DNA of 36,644 nt from the IMG/VR virus record IMGVR_UViG_3300032242_000814, positions 1 to 36,644 of that record. One strand, given 5' to 3'. Positions 13,160 through 20,304 of the stretch are shown here, in pieces. Numbering within the stretch: the first letter of the stretch is position 1; each line of letters begins with the position of its first letter. The stretch is from a virus. The notes under the pieces are model-generated. The model was not told the origin of the DNA, made no database searches, and was given only the letters and a program-made list of their open reading frames with translations. A program made the position numbers and the translations under genes.

Positions 13160-13318
13160 CTATTTTGGAAAGTTAAGGTCTAGACAAAATTGGCTCATTT
13201 GTCTAACTGGTACCCGACACTCAGGCGGGTTGGTAATGTAATTCAGCCAGTAAACGAGCGCCAGTCCTGCCAGTATCGCCAGCGTTCGCCATCGCTTCTG
13301 CTTCTTAGTTAGCTTCAC
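13160..13318 (-). CDS. Single-TM microprotein, GTG start, 52 aa
   Basis: GTG at 13318 lies within the end of the preceding zinc-protein gene. The product starts with a basic MKLTKKQKRWR, then a membrane helix TLAILAGLALVYWLNYI, then a tail with two cysteines (PPECRVPVR and FCLDLNFPK). The basic N-terminus predicts N-in, C-out topology, placing the cysteines outside where they could form a disulfide. It is the last gene of its leftward unit, followed by repeat copy 2. Confidence 0.55.
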   Translation of the reverse strand: MKLTKKQKRWRTLAILAGLALVYWLNYITNPPECRVPVRQMSQFCLDLNFPK

Positions 13319-13472
13319 TCTCTGCAATCTCCCTTACTATGTCGTTAATACTTCTCGGGTCATCCTCGAGCTTCTGAAGGTCTTCTAGGCACCATTCGCA
13401 TATGTACCCGCTAAACCTCCAAACGGTCTCGGACTCGGGGTAATCACTTAGGCATTCTTTGCACGTGTTCAT
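13305..13472 (-). CDS. Zinc-ribbon protein, 55 aa
   Basis: Frame from ATG 13472, overlapping the stop of the 178-residue gene as ATGA. Knuckles CKEC and CEWC are separated by about 17 residues (with VWRFSGYI before the second), then an acidic helical end (DLQKLEDDPRSINDIVREI). It resembles the many small zinc ribbons in this operon. Function unknown. Confidence 0.62.
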   Translation of the reverse strand: MNTCKECLSDYPESETVWRFSGYICEWCLEDLQKLEDDPRSINDIVREIAESEAN

Positions 13473-14005
13473 TCTTCATCTCCTTCAGGTACGCAAGAGC
13501 TCCAGCAGTAAGACTTACCGTCGTTAGTAACCGTGAACGTGCTCTCGTCAGTGTCTGCATAACCGCAGGCGTCACACTGGAGACGGTCGGGCAGTAGTTC
13601 GAAGCTCGCACCCGTTGGCTCATCATGGCTCCAGCGGGTCACGTTGCAGTGAACCCCGTTAAAATCTAGTTCAAGGGTCCAGCTTCCCGAGAAGGTAAGC
13701 GCATCTAGTAACTCTTTGCGGTTAGCGTTGATGAGCTTATAACCTGAGCGAGACTGCCAACCCATGCGCTTCCCAAGGATGCGAATATGTAACGGGTCAC
13801 CGTTAGCCTTGCTCCATTCTTCTAGTGCTTCATCGAGCCAGTCCAGCTTATAATCGAAGCATGAACCATCGCACCAGTCAGTAGCTACGGTCTCACGTCC
13901 GCATTCATCGCATAGGACCGACTCGGTACCCATGCAGCAGATATCACACACTCGGCACTGGCAATCGCTCGAGAGTTCAAACTTAAACGCTTCTAGTGTG
14001 CTCAT
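13469..14005 (-). CDS. Cysteine-rich multi-zinc-finger protein, 178 aa
   Basis: The N-terminus is packed with cysteines (CQCRVCDICC, then CDECGRE, WCDGSC), and a second group lies near the C-terminus (CDACGYAD and SYCWSSC). Between them is a mixed domain of about 70 residues with ILGKRMGWQSRSGYK and SWTLELDFNG. At least two zinc sites are likely. ATG 14005 has AAGGGAA upstream. No known family recognised; nucleic-acid or host-protein binding is possible. Confidence 0.6.
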   Translation of the reverse strand: MSTLEAFKFELSSDCQCRVCDICCMGTESVLCDECGRETVATDWCDGSCFDYKLDWLDEALEEWSKANGDPLHIRILGKRMGWQSRSGYKLINANRKELLDALTFSGSWTLELDFNGVHCNVTRWSHDEPTGASFELLPDRLQCDACGYADTDESTFTVTNDGKSYCWSSCVPEGDEE

Positions 14006-14007
14006 GC

Positions 14008-14373
14008 TTAGTAGTTCCCTTCTTGTAAGTTGATTACGTCCTGCGCATAGCGCCAGATAGCAGACTCTTCATCGGTAACCTCTACCGTGGCAGTGTCGAA
14101 CCAGTCGGAGAATCGGTAAGTGATGGAGTAAATCTCTGCACCGCGGTGCGTAACCTCTAAATAATCTGCAGGACCTCCCCAGCTAAGAGTAATAATCGTC
14201 TCTTGGCGAGTGTCTATTCCTAATGCGTACTCGTTAAGAGACTCATAACCTTGTTCAGTCTCTTCGTTGCGTCCGTCGTCAATAAGTGTGAATATGTCTC
14301 TTAAGCTTGCTTCAGTGTTAGCTAATGCGTCCGAGATACGCTCGGCGCATGTCTTCTCTTTTGTCTCTTGCAT
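14008..14373 (-). CDS. Conserved actinophage-type hypothetical protein, 121 aa
   Basis: An N-terminal helical part is followed by TIITLSWGGPADYLEV and IYSITYRFSDWFDTATVEV. The pattern of GGPADxxEV followed by a Tyr-rich strand and DWFD is one I know from actinophage and actinobacterial plasmid genes near replication or early control regions; its function is not established. Starts at ATG 14373 behind GAAAGAGAGAGAAG, the first gene after a hairpin-containing spacer. Confidence 0.62.
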   Translation of the reverse strand: MQETKEKTCAERISDALANTEASLRDIFTLIDDGRNEETEQGYESLNEYALGIDTRQETIITLSWGGPADYLEVTHRGAEIYSITYRFSDWFDTATVEVTDEESAIWRYAQDVINLQEGNY

Positions 14374-14424
14374 GTCTTCTCTCTCTTTCCTTGTATTGAA
14401 TAGCCCGTTAGCTACTCACTCCCA

Positions 14425-14446
14425 AGCCTAGCAGTTAAGCTAGGCT
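14425..14446. promoter_or_regulatory. Hairpin in the spacer before the leftward unit at 14373
   Basis: AGCCTAGC (14425-14432) pairs perfectly with GCTAGGCT (14439-14446) around an AGTTAA loop. It resembles the hairpin in repeat copy 2, which also has a GTTAA-type loop. On the minus strand TTAACT in the loop could serve as a -35 element. No T-tract follows on either strand, so I read it as a control element in the 109-bp gap 14374-14482. Confidence 0.45.
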
Positions 14447-14482
14447 CAGGCGTCAGTGTCTAGCGACTGCCTACCCACGCAC

Positions 14483-14677
14483 CTAGCAGGGACGCACTAA
14501 GAATAGCGAGCCAGTAAGTAACCACGAGACCACCTCCCCGCATGTAGGGCAAGTCTTTCCGCGGTACTTGGTAGCAGTATCAAACACCGGACGAGCCAAG
14601 CTCGCCAGCGTGTCAGACTCTAGTGCGCAGTCAATATGATAGACCTCTCCAGCGAATGAGTAAGCTTCTAGGCTCAT
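14483..14677 (-). CDS. Small zinc-binding protein, 64 aa
   Basis: Begins MSLEAYSFAGEVYHIDCAL and later has KTCPTCGEVVSWLLTG. The H-x-x-C plus CPTC set can hold one zinc ion. I use ATG 14677, which overlaps the upstream stop as ATGA; an earlier start at 14722 would lie deep in the previous gene. Last gene of a tightly coupled leftward group. Confidence 0.58.
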   Translation of the reverse strand: MSLEAYSFAGEVYHIDCALESDTLASLARPVFDTATKYRGKTCPTCGEVVSWLLTGSLFLVRPC

Positions 14678-14904
14678 GAGTTCACCGCGTGACGGTCTAA
14701 ATAAGCTCTGAACCTTGCGCACGTATCTTCTATGAAGCGCAGGAGCTCGTAATCATCCCAAGCGTCCCCGTCCATCTCGTAAGCTTGAGCGATTAGCTCC
14801 AGCGTTGCAACGTCGGGACTAGATTCTGCACCTTCAATATATGAAGAGAAGCTCTTCTCGGTCTCGATTATCCATTCAAGCTCGGTCCTAGTAACTGGAG
14901 TCAT
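14674..14904 (-). CDS. Hypothetical acidic helical protein, 76 aa
   Basis: Not recognised. Rich in Glu, Asp and aromatic residues (LEWIIETEKSFSSYIEG, then DAWDDYELLRFIEDTC), predicted mostly helical. ATG 14904 overlaps the upstream stop as ATGA, and its own stop overlaps the next start the same way, supporting it as a real operon gene. Acidic early phage proteins sometimes inhibit host enzymes, but nothing specific is visible. Confidence 0.55.
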   Translation of the reverse strand: MTPVTRTELEWIIETEKSFSSYIEGAESSPDVATLELIAQAYEMDGDAWDDYELLRFIEDTCARFRAYLDRHAVNS

Positions 14905-15059
14905 GCGCTCACCTTCTTTAGTAGGTAGCTTATGTCTTCAATCTGGGTCTCTACCCACCACTCATGGTCTAGGTTAAGTTTAAGATTCTTCAGCATCCAT
15001 TCATAATGGTTTAGCTTCTTAGTTAGTTCATCTTTGGTCATTAGCTCGTAACCGTACAT
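14901..15059 (-). CDS. Hypothetical helical protein, 52 aa
   Basis: Begins MYGYELMTKDELTKKL and continues as amphipathic helix (NHYEWMLKNLKLNLD). I use ATG 15059 because it overlaps the upstream stop (TAATG); starts upstream would run through the preceding gene. Probably a small coiled-coil protein. Function unknown. Confidence 0.55.
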   Translation of the reverse strand: MYGYELMTKDELTKKLNHYEWMLKNLKLNLDHEWWVETQIEDISYLLKKVSA

Positions 15060-15238
15060 TATGCGACCACCTTCACACGGTCGGCATTCACCCAAACGGT
15101 GCCAGAGCCTGCAACTGGAGTCACTTCTAGGCGGTCGGTACCATAGACGCTCTTCACGTCGATAATCTCAACTTCATAAGTCAGCGGGTAAGCGTCCAGC
15201 TTTCCTTGCTTACCGATTAGCTTGATTAGTTCTTTCAT
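15059..15238 (-). CDS. Small beta-barrel-like protein, 59 aa
   Basis: Frame from ATG 15238 overlapping the preceding stop (ATGA) and ending on the next ATG. Begins MKELIKLIGKQGKLDAYPLT, then YEVEIIDVKSVYGTDR and LEVTPVAGSGTVWVNADRV. Alternating hydrophobic strands with Gly turns suggest an SH3-like barrel; similar short proteins with a PVAGSG-type turn occur in actinophage early genes. Function unknown. Confidence 0.58.
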   Translation of the reverse strand: MKELIKLIGKQGKLDAYPLTYEVEIIDVKSVYGTDRLEVTPVAGSGTVWVNADRVKVVA

Positions 15239-15480
15239 GCGCTTACTCCTTCGAATGCGAATTGTGAACGGTAGTTTAGGTCATCGGTGGCATTCTCTGC
15301 GCACCTTTCAGAGCAGAATAATCCCATCACTTCGAAGCTCTGCCAGTCTAGGAGCTCGGTAGTATTACGGGAGGTCTTCTTCTCGGGGATAATAAGCTCA
15401 CACCAAGAGCAGGCATAAGCTCCGCGCTCGGTATATTTTAGGCAATCATCTAAGTGCATATTCTCTGAACGATTAGGCAT
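15235..15480 (-). CDS. Zinc-binding protein, first gene of the leftward operon, 81 aa
   Basis: Begins MPNRSENMHLDDCLKY; ACSWCEL and LFCSERCAENA are the two Cys pairs of a probable treble-clef or ribbon finger. ATG 15480 follows AAAGGAGAGAGATA, one of the stronger ribosome sites in this strand. It lies directly beside the large divergent control region and should be the first translated gene of the leftward transcript. Confidence 0.65.
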   Translation of the reverse strand: MPNRSENMHLDDCLKYTERGAYACSWCELIIPEKKTSRNTTELLDWQSFEVMGLFCSERCAENATDDLNYRSQFAFEGVSA

Positions 15481-15851
15481 TATCTCTCTCCTTTATCACT
15501 AGCGCTCTCTGCGCTTAGTAGTAGTAGTGAACCATAGCAGGGAGCTCATGTCTAATCTATTTCATGTGAAGTACGTCACACCGTGGGAAGGTCTAATCAT
15601 CTAGTTATTCAGGATGCGAGGAGCTCTTGAAGCTTCCGAGCTCTGCTCTTCTCCTCTCTTCAATAGGTAAAAGGATGCTCTGCGTTCCCAGCTAATTCTC
15701 AAAAAGGATGGGAGCAGTCAGGTCTTACCAGTGCGCCAGCTTGTGCATAACTGGCGAGCATAGGCGAGCTTTCCTCTGCTCATCTGAATAATAGTCTGCT
15801 CTCGACTGAGCGCCAGAGGAGCGAGGGAGACAGTCATACACCAGACAACCC

Positions 15852-15882
15852 GCAGAATGTAGACAGAAGCAGGCAGAATGTA
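15852..15882. repeat. Direct repeat GCAGAATGTA, two copies 21 bp apart
   Basis: Exact 10-bp copies at 15852-15861 and 15873-15882. A 21-bp period places them on the same face of the helix, as expected for two protein-binding sites or short iterons. They lie midway in the divergent control region. Confidence 0.6.
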
Positions 15883-16102
15883 CAGTCTTTGACCGTAGGG
15901 CTTTTAAATCAACGGCGGTTTGTATGTAGTTAGTCCCATTAAAAATTTCTTGGGGTATAGTGACGGGGGTAAACCCCCTCTGACCAGCACTTTTACCTAT
16001 GCCCCTGCTACCTATTAAAAGAAATAAAAAAAACTTTAGAAAAAAGTGTTCGTTTAGGGCTGTTGAACGGATTAATCTATATAGAGCAGAAAGTATTTAT
16101 TC

Positions 16103-16138
16103 GGCAGGTTTTATTACCTGCCTCATACTGTGACAGTA
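16103..16138. promoter_or_regulatory. Hairpin plus palindromic operator-like site before terminase
   Basis: GGCAGGT (16103-16109) pairs with ACCTGCC (16116-16122) around TTTATT, followed at once by TACTG-TGA-CAGTA (16126-16138). Identical TCTATATAG sequences flank the pair at 16076-16084 and 16145-16153. The set lies about 115-180 nt upstream of the terminase start and is a good candidate for late-promoter control. Confidence 0.45.
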
Positions 16139-16254
16139 ATACAGTCTATATAGTTTTTCAGGCGGCAATAGTCTGCCTAAAATTTGATAATTAAGAACCA
16201 AAGGTAACCCCCCAACCGGGCGGCGAGGGTGTGGATAACTAAGGGCGGAACACA

Positions 16255-18171
16255 ATGGCTGGCAAAGGATTTGGTAAAGGCGAGGAGCACTTCCGAGTCA
16301 AGGCAGTAGCTGAGGCAAAGGCTAAAGTTCTTGAGGCGGTAGCTCAAGGAGCAACCACCCACCAAGCCATGAACATGGTGAACAAGAAACCTGACACCAT
16401 CAGGCAGTGGATGACTCGTGACTCCGAGTTTGCTGCAGCCCTCGTAGAGGCAAAGGAACGAGGAGAGTCTCTCAGCCTAGACGGAATGTCTGTGGCTAAG
16501 GATGAACTGGGTTTCTCTGAATTTTCCAAAATTTTTTTAGGGCAGACTGTCTTCCCCCATCACCAAGATTGGGTAGACCTGCTAGAGGGTAATGAACCCT
16601 CATGGCTTCACCCGTCCATGATTTACGAGCCGGGCGAGAAGAACCGTATCCTATGTAACGTTCCCCCTGAGCATGCTAAGTCAACGGTGGTCACGGTCAA
16701 CTATCCAACGTATCGGATAGCAATGGACCCAAACGTTAGAATCATCGTAGTATCAAAGACCTTGGTAAAGGCACGAGAATTCGTTTACTCAATCAAGCAG
16801 CGTTTGTCTCACCCACGCTATCTCAAGCTCCAGAACGCATATGGACCAGAGGGTGGCTGGAAGCAGGACGCTGACACATGGAAGACAGATACTGTCTACC
16901 TTGGAGCCGATGCTCGTAACTCGAGCGAAAAAGACCCTACCCTTCAAGCATTGGGTATGGGTGGTCAGATTTACGGTGCTCGCGCTGACCTGATTATCCT
17001 CGATGACTGTATCACCACCTCAAACGCCCATGAGTGGGAAAAGCAGATTAACTGGCTGCAAAAAGAAGTAATCACCCGTCTGGGTAAAAACGGTAAACTT
17101 TTAGTGGTAGGAACCCGAATTGCGGCGAACGACTTTTACAAAGAACTGCGTGACCCTAAGCACTGGTCTGGTGGTCGGAGCCCTTTCACCTATATGGGTA
17201 TGCCTGCGGTTCTGGAATATGCTGATGAACCTAAAGAGTGGAAGACGCTCTGGGAGAAGTCAGATGTTCCTTGGGATGGCGATGAAGACCTCCCAGCAGA
17301 TGAAAACGGACTTTATTCAAAGTGGGACGGACCAACATTATTTCGGCGTCGTTCGGAAGTTACGCCTAGTACATGGGCTTTGGTCTACCAACAAGAAGAC
17401 GTCCAAGAAGATTCAGTCTTCCCTCCGACGCTCGTGGCTGGGAGTACCAACGGGGCTAGAAGAGTCGGACCTTTACGACCTGCCGGGATGGGACAAAGAA
17501 ACGCTGTAGGTCATCCTGAAGTTGTAGACGGTTACACCGTCATCGGTCTTGACCCAGCTATCGCTGGTAAAACTGCCCTAGTAGCTTTAACCTATAACAA
17601 AGCGGACGGTAAAATTTATGTACTTGATTGCCTCAATATGTCAGAAGGCACGTATCAAAAGATACGAGCTGCTATTGAAGCTTTCGTTGAAAAATATAAA
17701 CCCCAAGAAATCCGCATTGAAATCAACGCTTTTCAAAAAGCATTTGAACTCGATGACGATTTACGGAACTGGCTCGCAGGGCGAGGCGTTAGATTTACCA
17801 GCCACTTCACTGGCAAGAATAAATGGGATACTTCATTCGGAGTAGCCTCCATGTCGGCTTTATTTGGTACAATGCGGGACGGCAAGTTTCAAGACAACAA
17901 CATCATAGAACTTCCCTCATCGGAAGGTTCTGAAGGTATTAAAGCCTTGATTCAACAGCTAGTAACTTGGAAGCCTGAAACAAAGTCTGCAACAGACTGC
18001 GTGATGGCTATGTGGTTTGCTGTTATTAGAGCCCGTGAGCTGATTACCAGTGGTACTCGTCTTACACCTTATTTAAACAACCGCTGGGCTACCAAGTCCC
18101 AGATGGAACAACGATACTCAATCAATCTGGATGATGCTTTTGCAGAGCAATGGACAGATAACTTCGGATAG
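16255..18171 (+). CDS. terL: Terminase large subunit with N-terminal HTH domain, 638 aa
   Basis: DNA-packaging motor and nuclease. Residues ~20-70 (EAVAQGATTHQAMNMV, then TIRQWMTRD) form a helix-turn-helix like those of small terminases. The ATPase has a P-loop variant VPPEHAKST (136-144) and Walker B ADLIILDD (244-251). The RNase-H-like nuclease has D433 in GLDPAIAG, E489 in EIRIEINAF and D near 592 in SATDCVMAMW. The start is ATG 16255 behind AAGGGCGG. No separate small terminase gene precedes it, so the fused HTH may recognise the packaging site. First gene of the late module. Confidence 0.92.
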   Translation: MAGKGFGKGEEHFRVKAVAEAKAKVLEAVAQGATTHQAMNMVNKKPDTIRQWMTRDSEFAAALVEAKERGESLSLDGMSVAKDELGFSEFSKIFLGQTVFPHHQDWVDLLEGNEPSWLHPSMIYEPGEKNRILCNVPPEHAKSTVVTVNYPTYRIAMDPNVRIIVVSKTLVKAREFVYSIKQRLSHPRYLKLQNAYGPEGGWKQDADTWKTDTVYLGADARNSSEKDPTLQALGMGGQIYGARADLIILDDCITTSNAHEWEKQINWLQKEVITRLGKNGKLLVVGTRIAANDFYKELRDPKHWSGGRSPFTYMGMPAVLEYADEPKEWKTLWEKSDVPWDGDEDLPADENGLYSKWDGPTLFRRRSEVTPSTWALVYQQEDVQEDSVFPPTLVAGSTNGARRVGPLRPAGMGQRNAVGHPEVVDGYTVIGLDPAIAGKTALVALTYNKADGKIYVLDCLNMSEGTYQKIRAAIEAFVEKYKPQEIRIEINAFQKAFELDDDLRNWLAGRGVRFTSHFTGKNKWDTSFGVASMSALFGTMRDGKFQDNNIIELPSSEGSEGIKALIQQLVTWKPETKSATDCVMAMWFAVIRARELITSGTRLTPYLNNRWATKSQMEQRYSINLDDAFAEQWTDNFG

Positions 18172-18180
18172 GAAACTATT

Positions 18181-18471
18181 ATGGCAACACCAACACCAAA
18201 AACAACATGGTCAAGTTCAGGACCAGTAAGTGATGGTTCAAAGATGTACCAACATTATGATGACAATGGTAATGTTGTAGGTCAACCATATGACAATAGC
18301 GTTGTTCGTCAAGCACCTGATTCAGGGTTTGGTCCTAGTTCACCAGCCAATCAAGTTAAAACACATACTGCTGGTGGAGTTCTTGGTGGAGCACATATGG
18401 GTGGGCACTCGGATGTTGCCAAGCCAGCGGCTAAGCCAATGCCTAAGGCTCCAATTAAAAAATCTAAGTAA
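18181..18471 (+). CDS. Hypothetical low-complexity protein, 96 aa
   Basis: Not recognised. Pro, Ser, Gly and Lys rich, apparently disordered, ending PKAPIKKSK. It lies 9 nt after the terminase stop and before the portal gene with AGGA upstream of its ATG. Small proteins here could be head-completion or packaging accessories, but the sequence gives no clue. Confidence 0.6.
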   Translation: MATPTPKTTWSSSGPVSDGSKMYQHYDDNGNVVGQPYDNSVVRQAPDSGFGPSSPANQVKTHTAGGVLGGAHMGGHSDVAKPAAKPMPKAPIKKSK

Positions 18472-18490
18472 TCTTTCTAAGGACAACTAA

Positions 18491-20287
18491 GTGCTAACTA
18501 TTCAAGAGGTTGTATCGCGGGTACAAACCCTGCGCTATCGCAGCACCTCGCGTGATATGCGCAACGGTGACGTCCAAATGGTACGTCAGGGTAAAATCTC
18601 ACAGGTTTACCCTAACTTCTTCCCAGACGGTATCGACCAAAACGTAGTCGCTAACTTTATTGACATTGTTGCTCGTGACCTTGCTGAGGTTATGGCACCA
18701 CTGCCAGCTATCAACTGCTCTGCAGTTAACCAGACATCAGACCGTGCTCGCTCCTTTGCTGATAAGCGCACACGCATTGCCTCTAACTACTTCCGTCATT
18801 CTGACATGCAAGTACAGATGTACAACGGCGCTGATATGTACATTACCTATGGTTTCCTCCCGTTCATTATTGAATTGGATGAAGAAGCAAAGCTACCCCG
18901 CATCAGATTAGAAAATCCCATCGGAGCCTATCCGGAGTTTGACCGCTATGGACGATGCATAGCTTTCGCTAAACGTTACTCATTAACCCTTGGTGAACTG
19001 ATTGCTCAGTTCCCAGAGTATGAGCGACAAATCCTTGGTCCTGAAGGATACAAGCAGGACCTTAATGGCATGATAGAGATGATTCGCTATTATGACAAAG
19101 ACCAATCAGTTCTTTACTTACCATCACGTACCAACTTCGTGCTATCACAAGCACCAAACCCTCTTGGTAAAATGATGGTAGTAATCGCACGACGCCCAAG
19201 TATTGATGGCGAAATGCGTGGTCAGTTCGACGATGTGCTAGGTATTCAATTACTGCGCAACCGATTTGCTCTATTGGCTATGGAAGCCGCTGAGAAATCC
19301 GTTCAAGCACCAATCGTTCTGCCTAACGACGTGCAAGAACTTCAGTTGGGTGGAGACGCAGTTATCAGAACTGCTAATCCTCAAGGGGTAAGACGTGTTG
19401 AGCTGACGCTACCGCAAGGAGCCTTCACAGAGCAGTCATTGCTCAATGAAGAACTTCGTGTAGGCGCTCGCTACCCAGAATCACGTACGGGCAACGTCAA
19501 GGCATCCATCGTTACAGGTGAGGGAGTGCAAGCTCTCCTAGGTGCATTTGATACCCAAGTGAAGTCTGCGCAAGCTATCTTTACTTCAGCACTTCGTGAT
19601 GTAATCTCACTCTGCTTTGAGGTTGACGAGAAGATATTTGATGAGTCTAAGACCATCCGCGGCGTTGACGCCGGTTCTCCTTACTCAGTCACTTATACTC
19701 CTACTAAGGATATTAAGCAAGACTACTCAGCAGACGTACGCTACGGAATGCTCGCTGGTCTAAATCCAGCTCAAGGTTTAATTTTCATGCTACAAGCACT
19801 TGGCGGCAAGTTAATCTCCAAGGATATGGCAATGAGAGAACTTCCGTTCAATGTCAATGTGACGTTAGAACAAGAGAAGATAGAGACAGAAGACTTGAGA
19901 GCCGCCCTAATCGGCTCGCTCCAAGCTTCTGCTCAAGCAATACCACAGATGGTGACACAGGGACAAGACCCATCAGAACTAGTTCGTAAACTCGCTGGAG
20001 TAATCAAAGCCCGTCAAAAGGGCATTCAAATCGAAGATGCTATTGAAGAAATCTTCGAACCTCAGAATCCTCCTGCTGGTGCTGAAGAACAAGCTGAGCA
20101 GTCGCCCGTCCCCTCTGCTCCAGAAGCTCCAGTAGGAGGCGCTCCAGAAGCGGCTCCACAAGGTGGACCTGAGATGGCTGGACCAGCTGGTGCTCAACCA
20201 ACAATGCAATCACTTTTAGCAGGACTTAATGCAGCAGGAAATCCAACGGGTGGAGTAAACACAAGAACAGTACGCCCGGTTCGTTAA
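18491..20287 (+). CDS. Portal protein, 598 aa
   Basis: Forms the dodecameric vertex through which DNA enters and leaves the head. Assignment rests on the place right after terminase, the length, and conserved-looking features of podovirus-type portals: YITYGFLPFIIELD, the IRLENPIGAYPEFDRYGR segment, and later LLNEELRVGARYPESRTGN. The last ~65 residues are Pro/Ala/Gly/Gln rich and probably disordered. The start is GTG 18491 with AAGGACA upstream. Confidence 0.82.
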   Translation: MLTIQEVVSRVQTLRYRSTSRDMRNGDVQMVRQGKISQVYPNFFPDGIDQNVVANFIDIVARDLAEVMAPLPAINCSAVNQTSDRARSFADKRTRIASNYFRHSDMQVQMYNGADMYITYGFLPFIIELDEEAKLPRIRLENPIGAYPEFDRYGRCIAFAKRYSLTLGELIAQFPEYERQILGPEGYKQDLNGMIEMIRYYDKDQSVLYLPSRTNFVLSQAPNPLGKMMVVIARRPSIDGEMRGQFDDVLGIQLLRNRFALLAMEAAEKSVQAPIVLPNDVQELQLGGDAVIRTANPQGVRRVELTLPQGAFTEQSLLNEELRVGARYPESRTGNVKASIVTGEGVQALLGAFDTQVKSAQAIFTSALRDVISLCFEVDEKIFDESKTIRGVDAGSPYSVTYTPTKDIKQDYSADVRYGMLAGLNPAQGLIFMLQALGGKLISKDMAMRELPFNVNVTLEQEKIETEDLRAALIGSLQASAQAIPQMVTQGQDPSELVRKLAGVIKARQKGIQIEDAIEEIFEPQNPPAGAEEQAEQSPVPSAPEAPVGGAPEAAPQGGPEMAGPAGAQPTMQSLLAGLNAAGNPTGGVNTRTVRPVR

Positions 20288-20304
20288 ACTAACTAGGGGC
20301 GGAA

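Larger units (their letters stand above)
15481..16254. promoter_or_regulatory. 774-bp divergent non-coding control region (candidate promoters/origin)
   Basis: Separates the leftward early operon from the rightward late module. I see no convincing gene; an 18-codon frame at 15548-15604 with AGGGAG just upstream is the only candidate. Elements: hairpin CGCCAG/CTGGCG at 15734-15756; GAGCTC pair at 15621-15643 around a GAAGCTTC palindrome; direct repeat GCAGAATGTA at 15852 and 15873; hairpin GGGGG/CCCCC at 15965-15978; an A-rich tract near 16020-16045; hairpin GGCAGGT/ACCTGCC at 16103-16122; palindrome TACTG/CAGTA at 16126-16138; TCTATATAG at 16076 and 16145. GC falls toward the terminase side. 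Expected to hold divergent promoters, operators and possibly the origin. Confidence 0.6.

Noticed and set aside
15548-15604. 18-codon plus-strand frame in the divergent region
   Set aside because: AGGGAG is only 3 nt before the ATG, the product is very short, and nothing follows it. Mentioned in the control-region entry, not called as a gene.
16126-16138. TACTGTGACAGTA as a LexA box
   Set aside because: CTGT and ACAG are too close together; the E. coli-type spacing and the actinobacterial GAAC-GTTC form are both absent. Kept only as a generic palindrome.
15481-16254. Possible tRNA or other structured RNA gene in the divergent region
   Set aside because: I looked for a T-arm GTTCRA motif with matching acceptor ends and found none; the hairpins do not make a cloverleaf.
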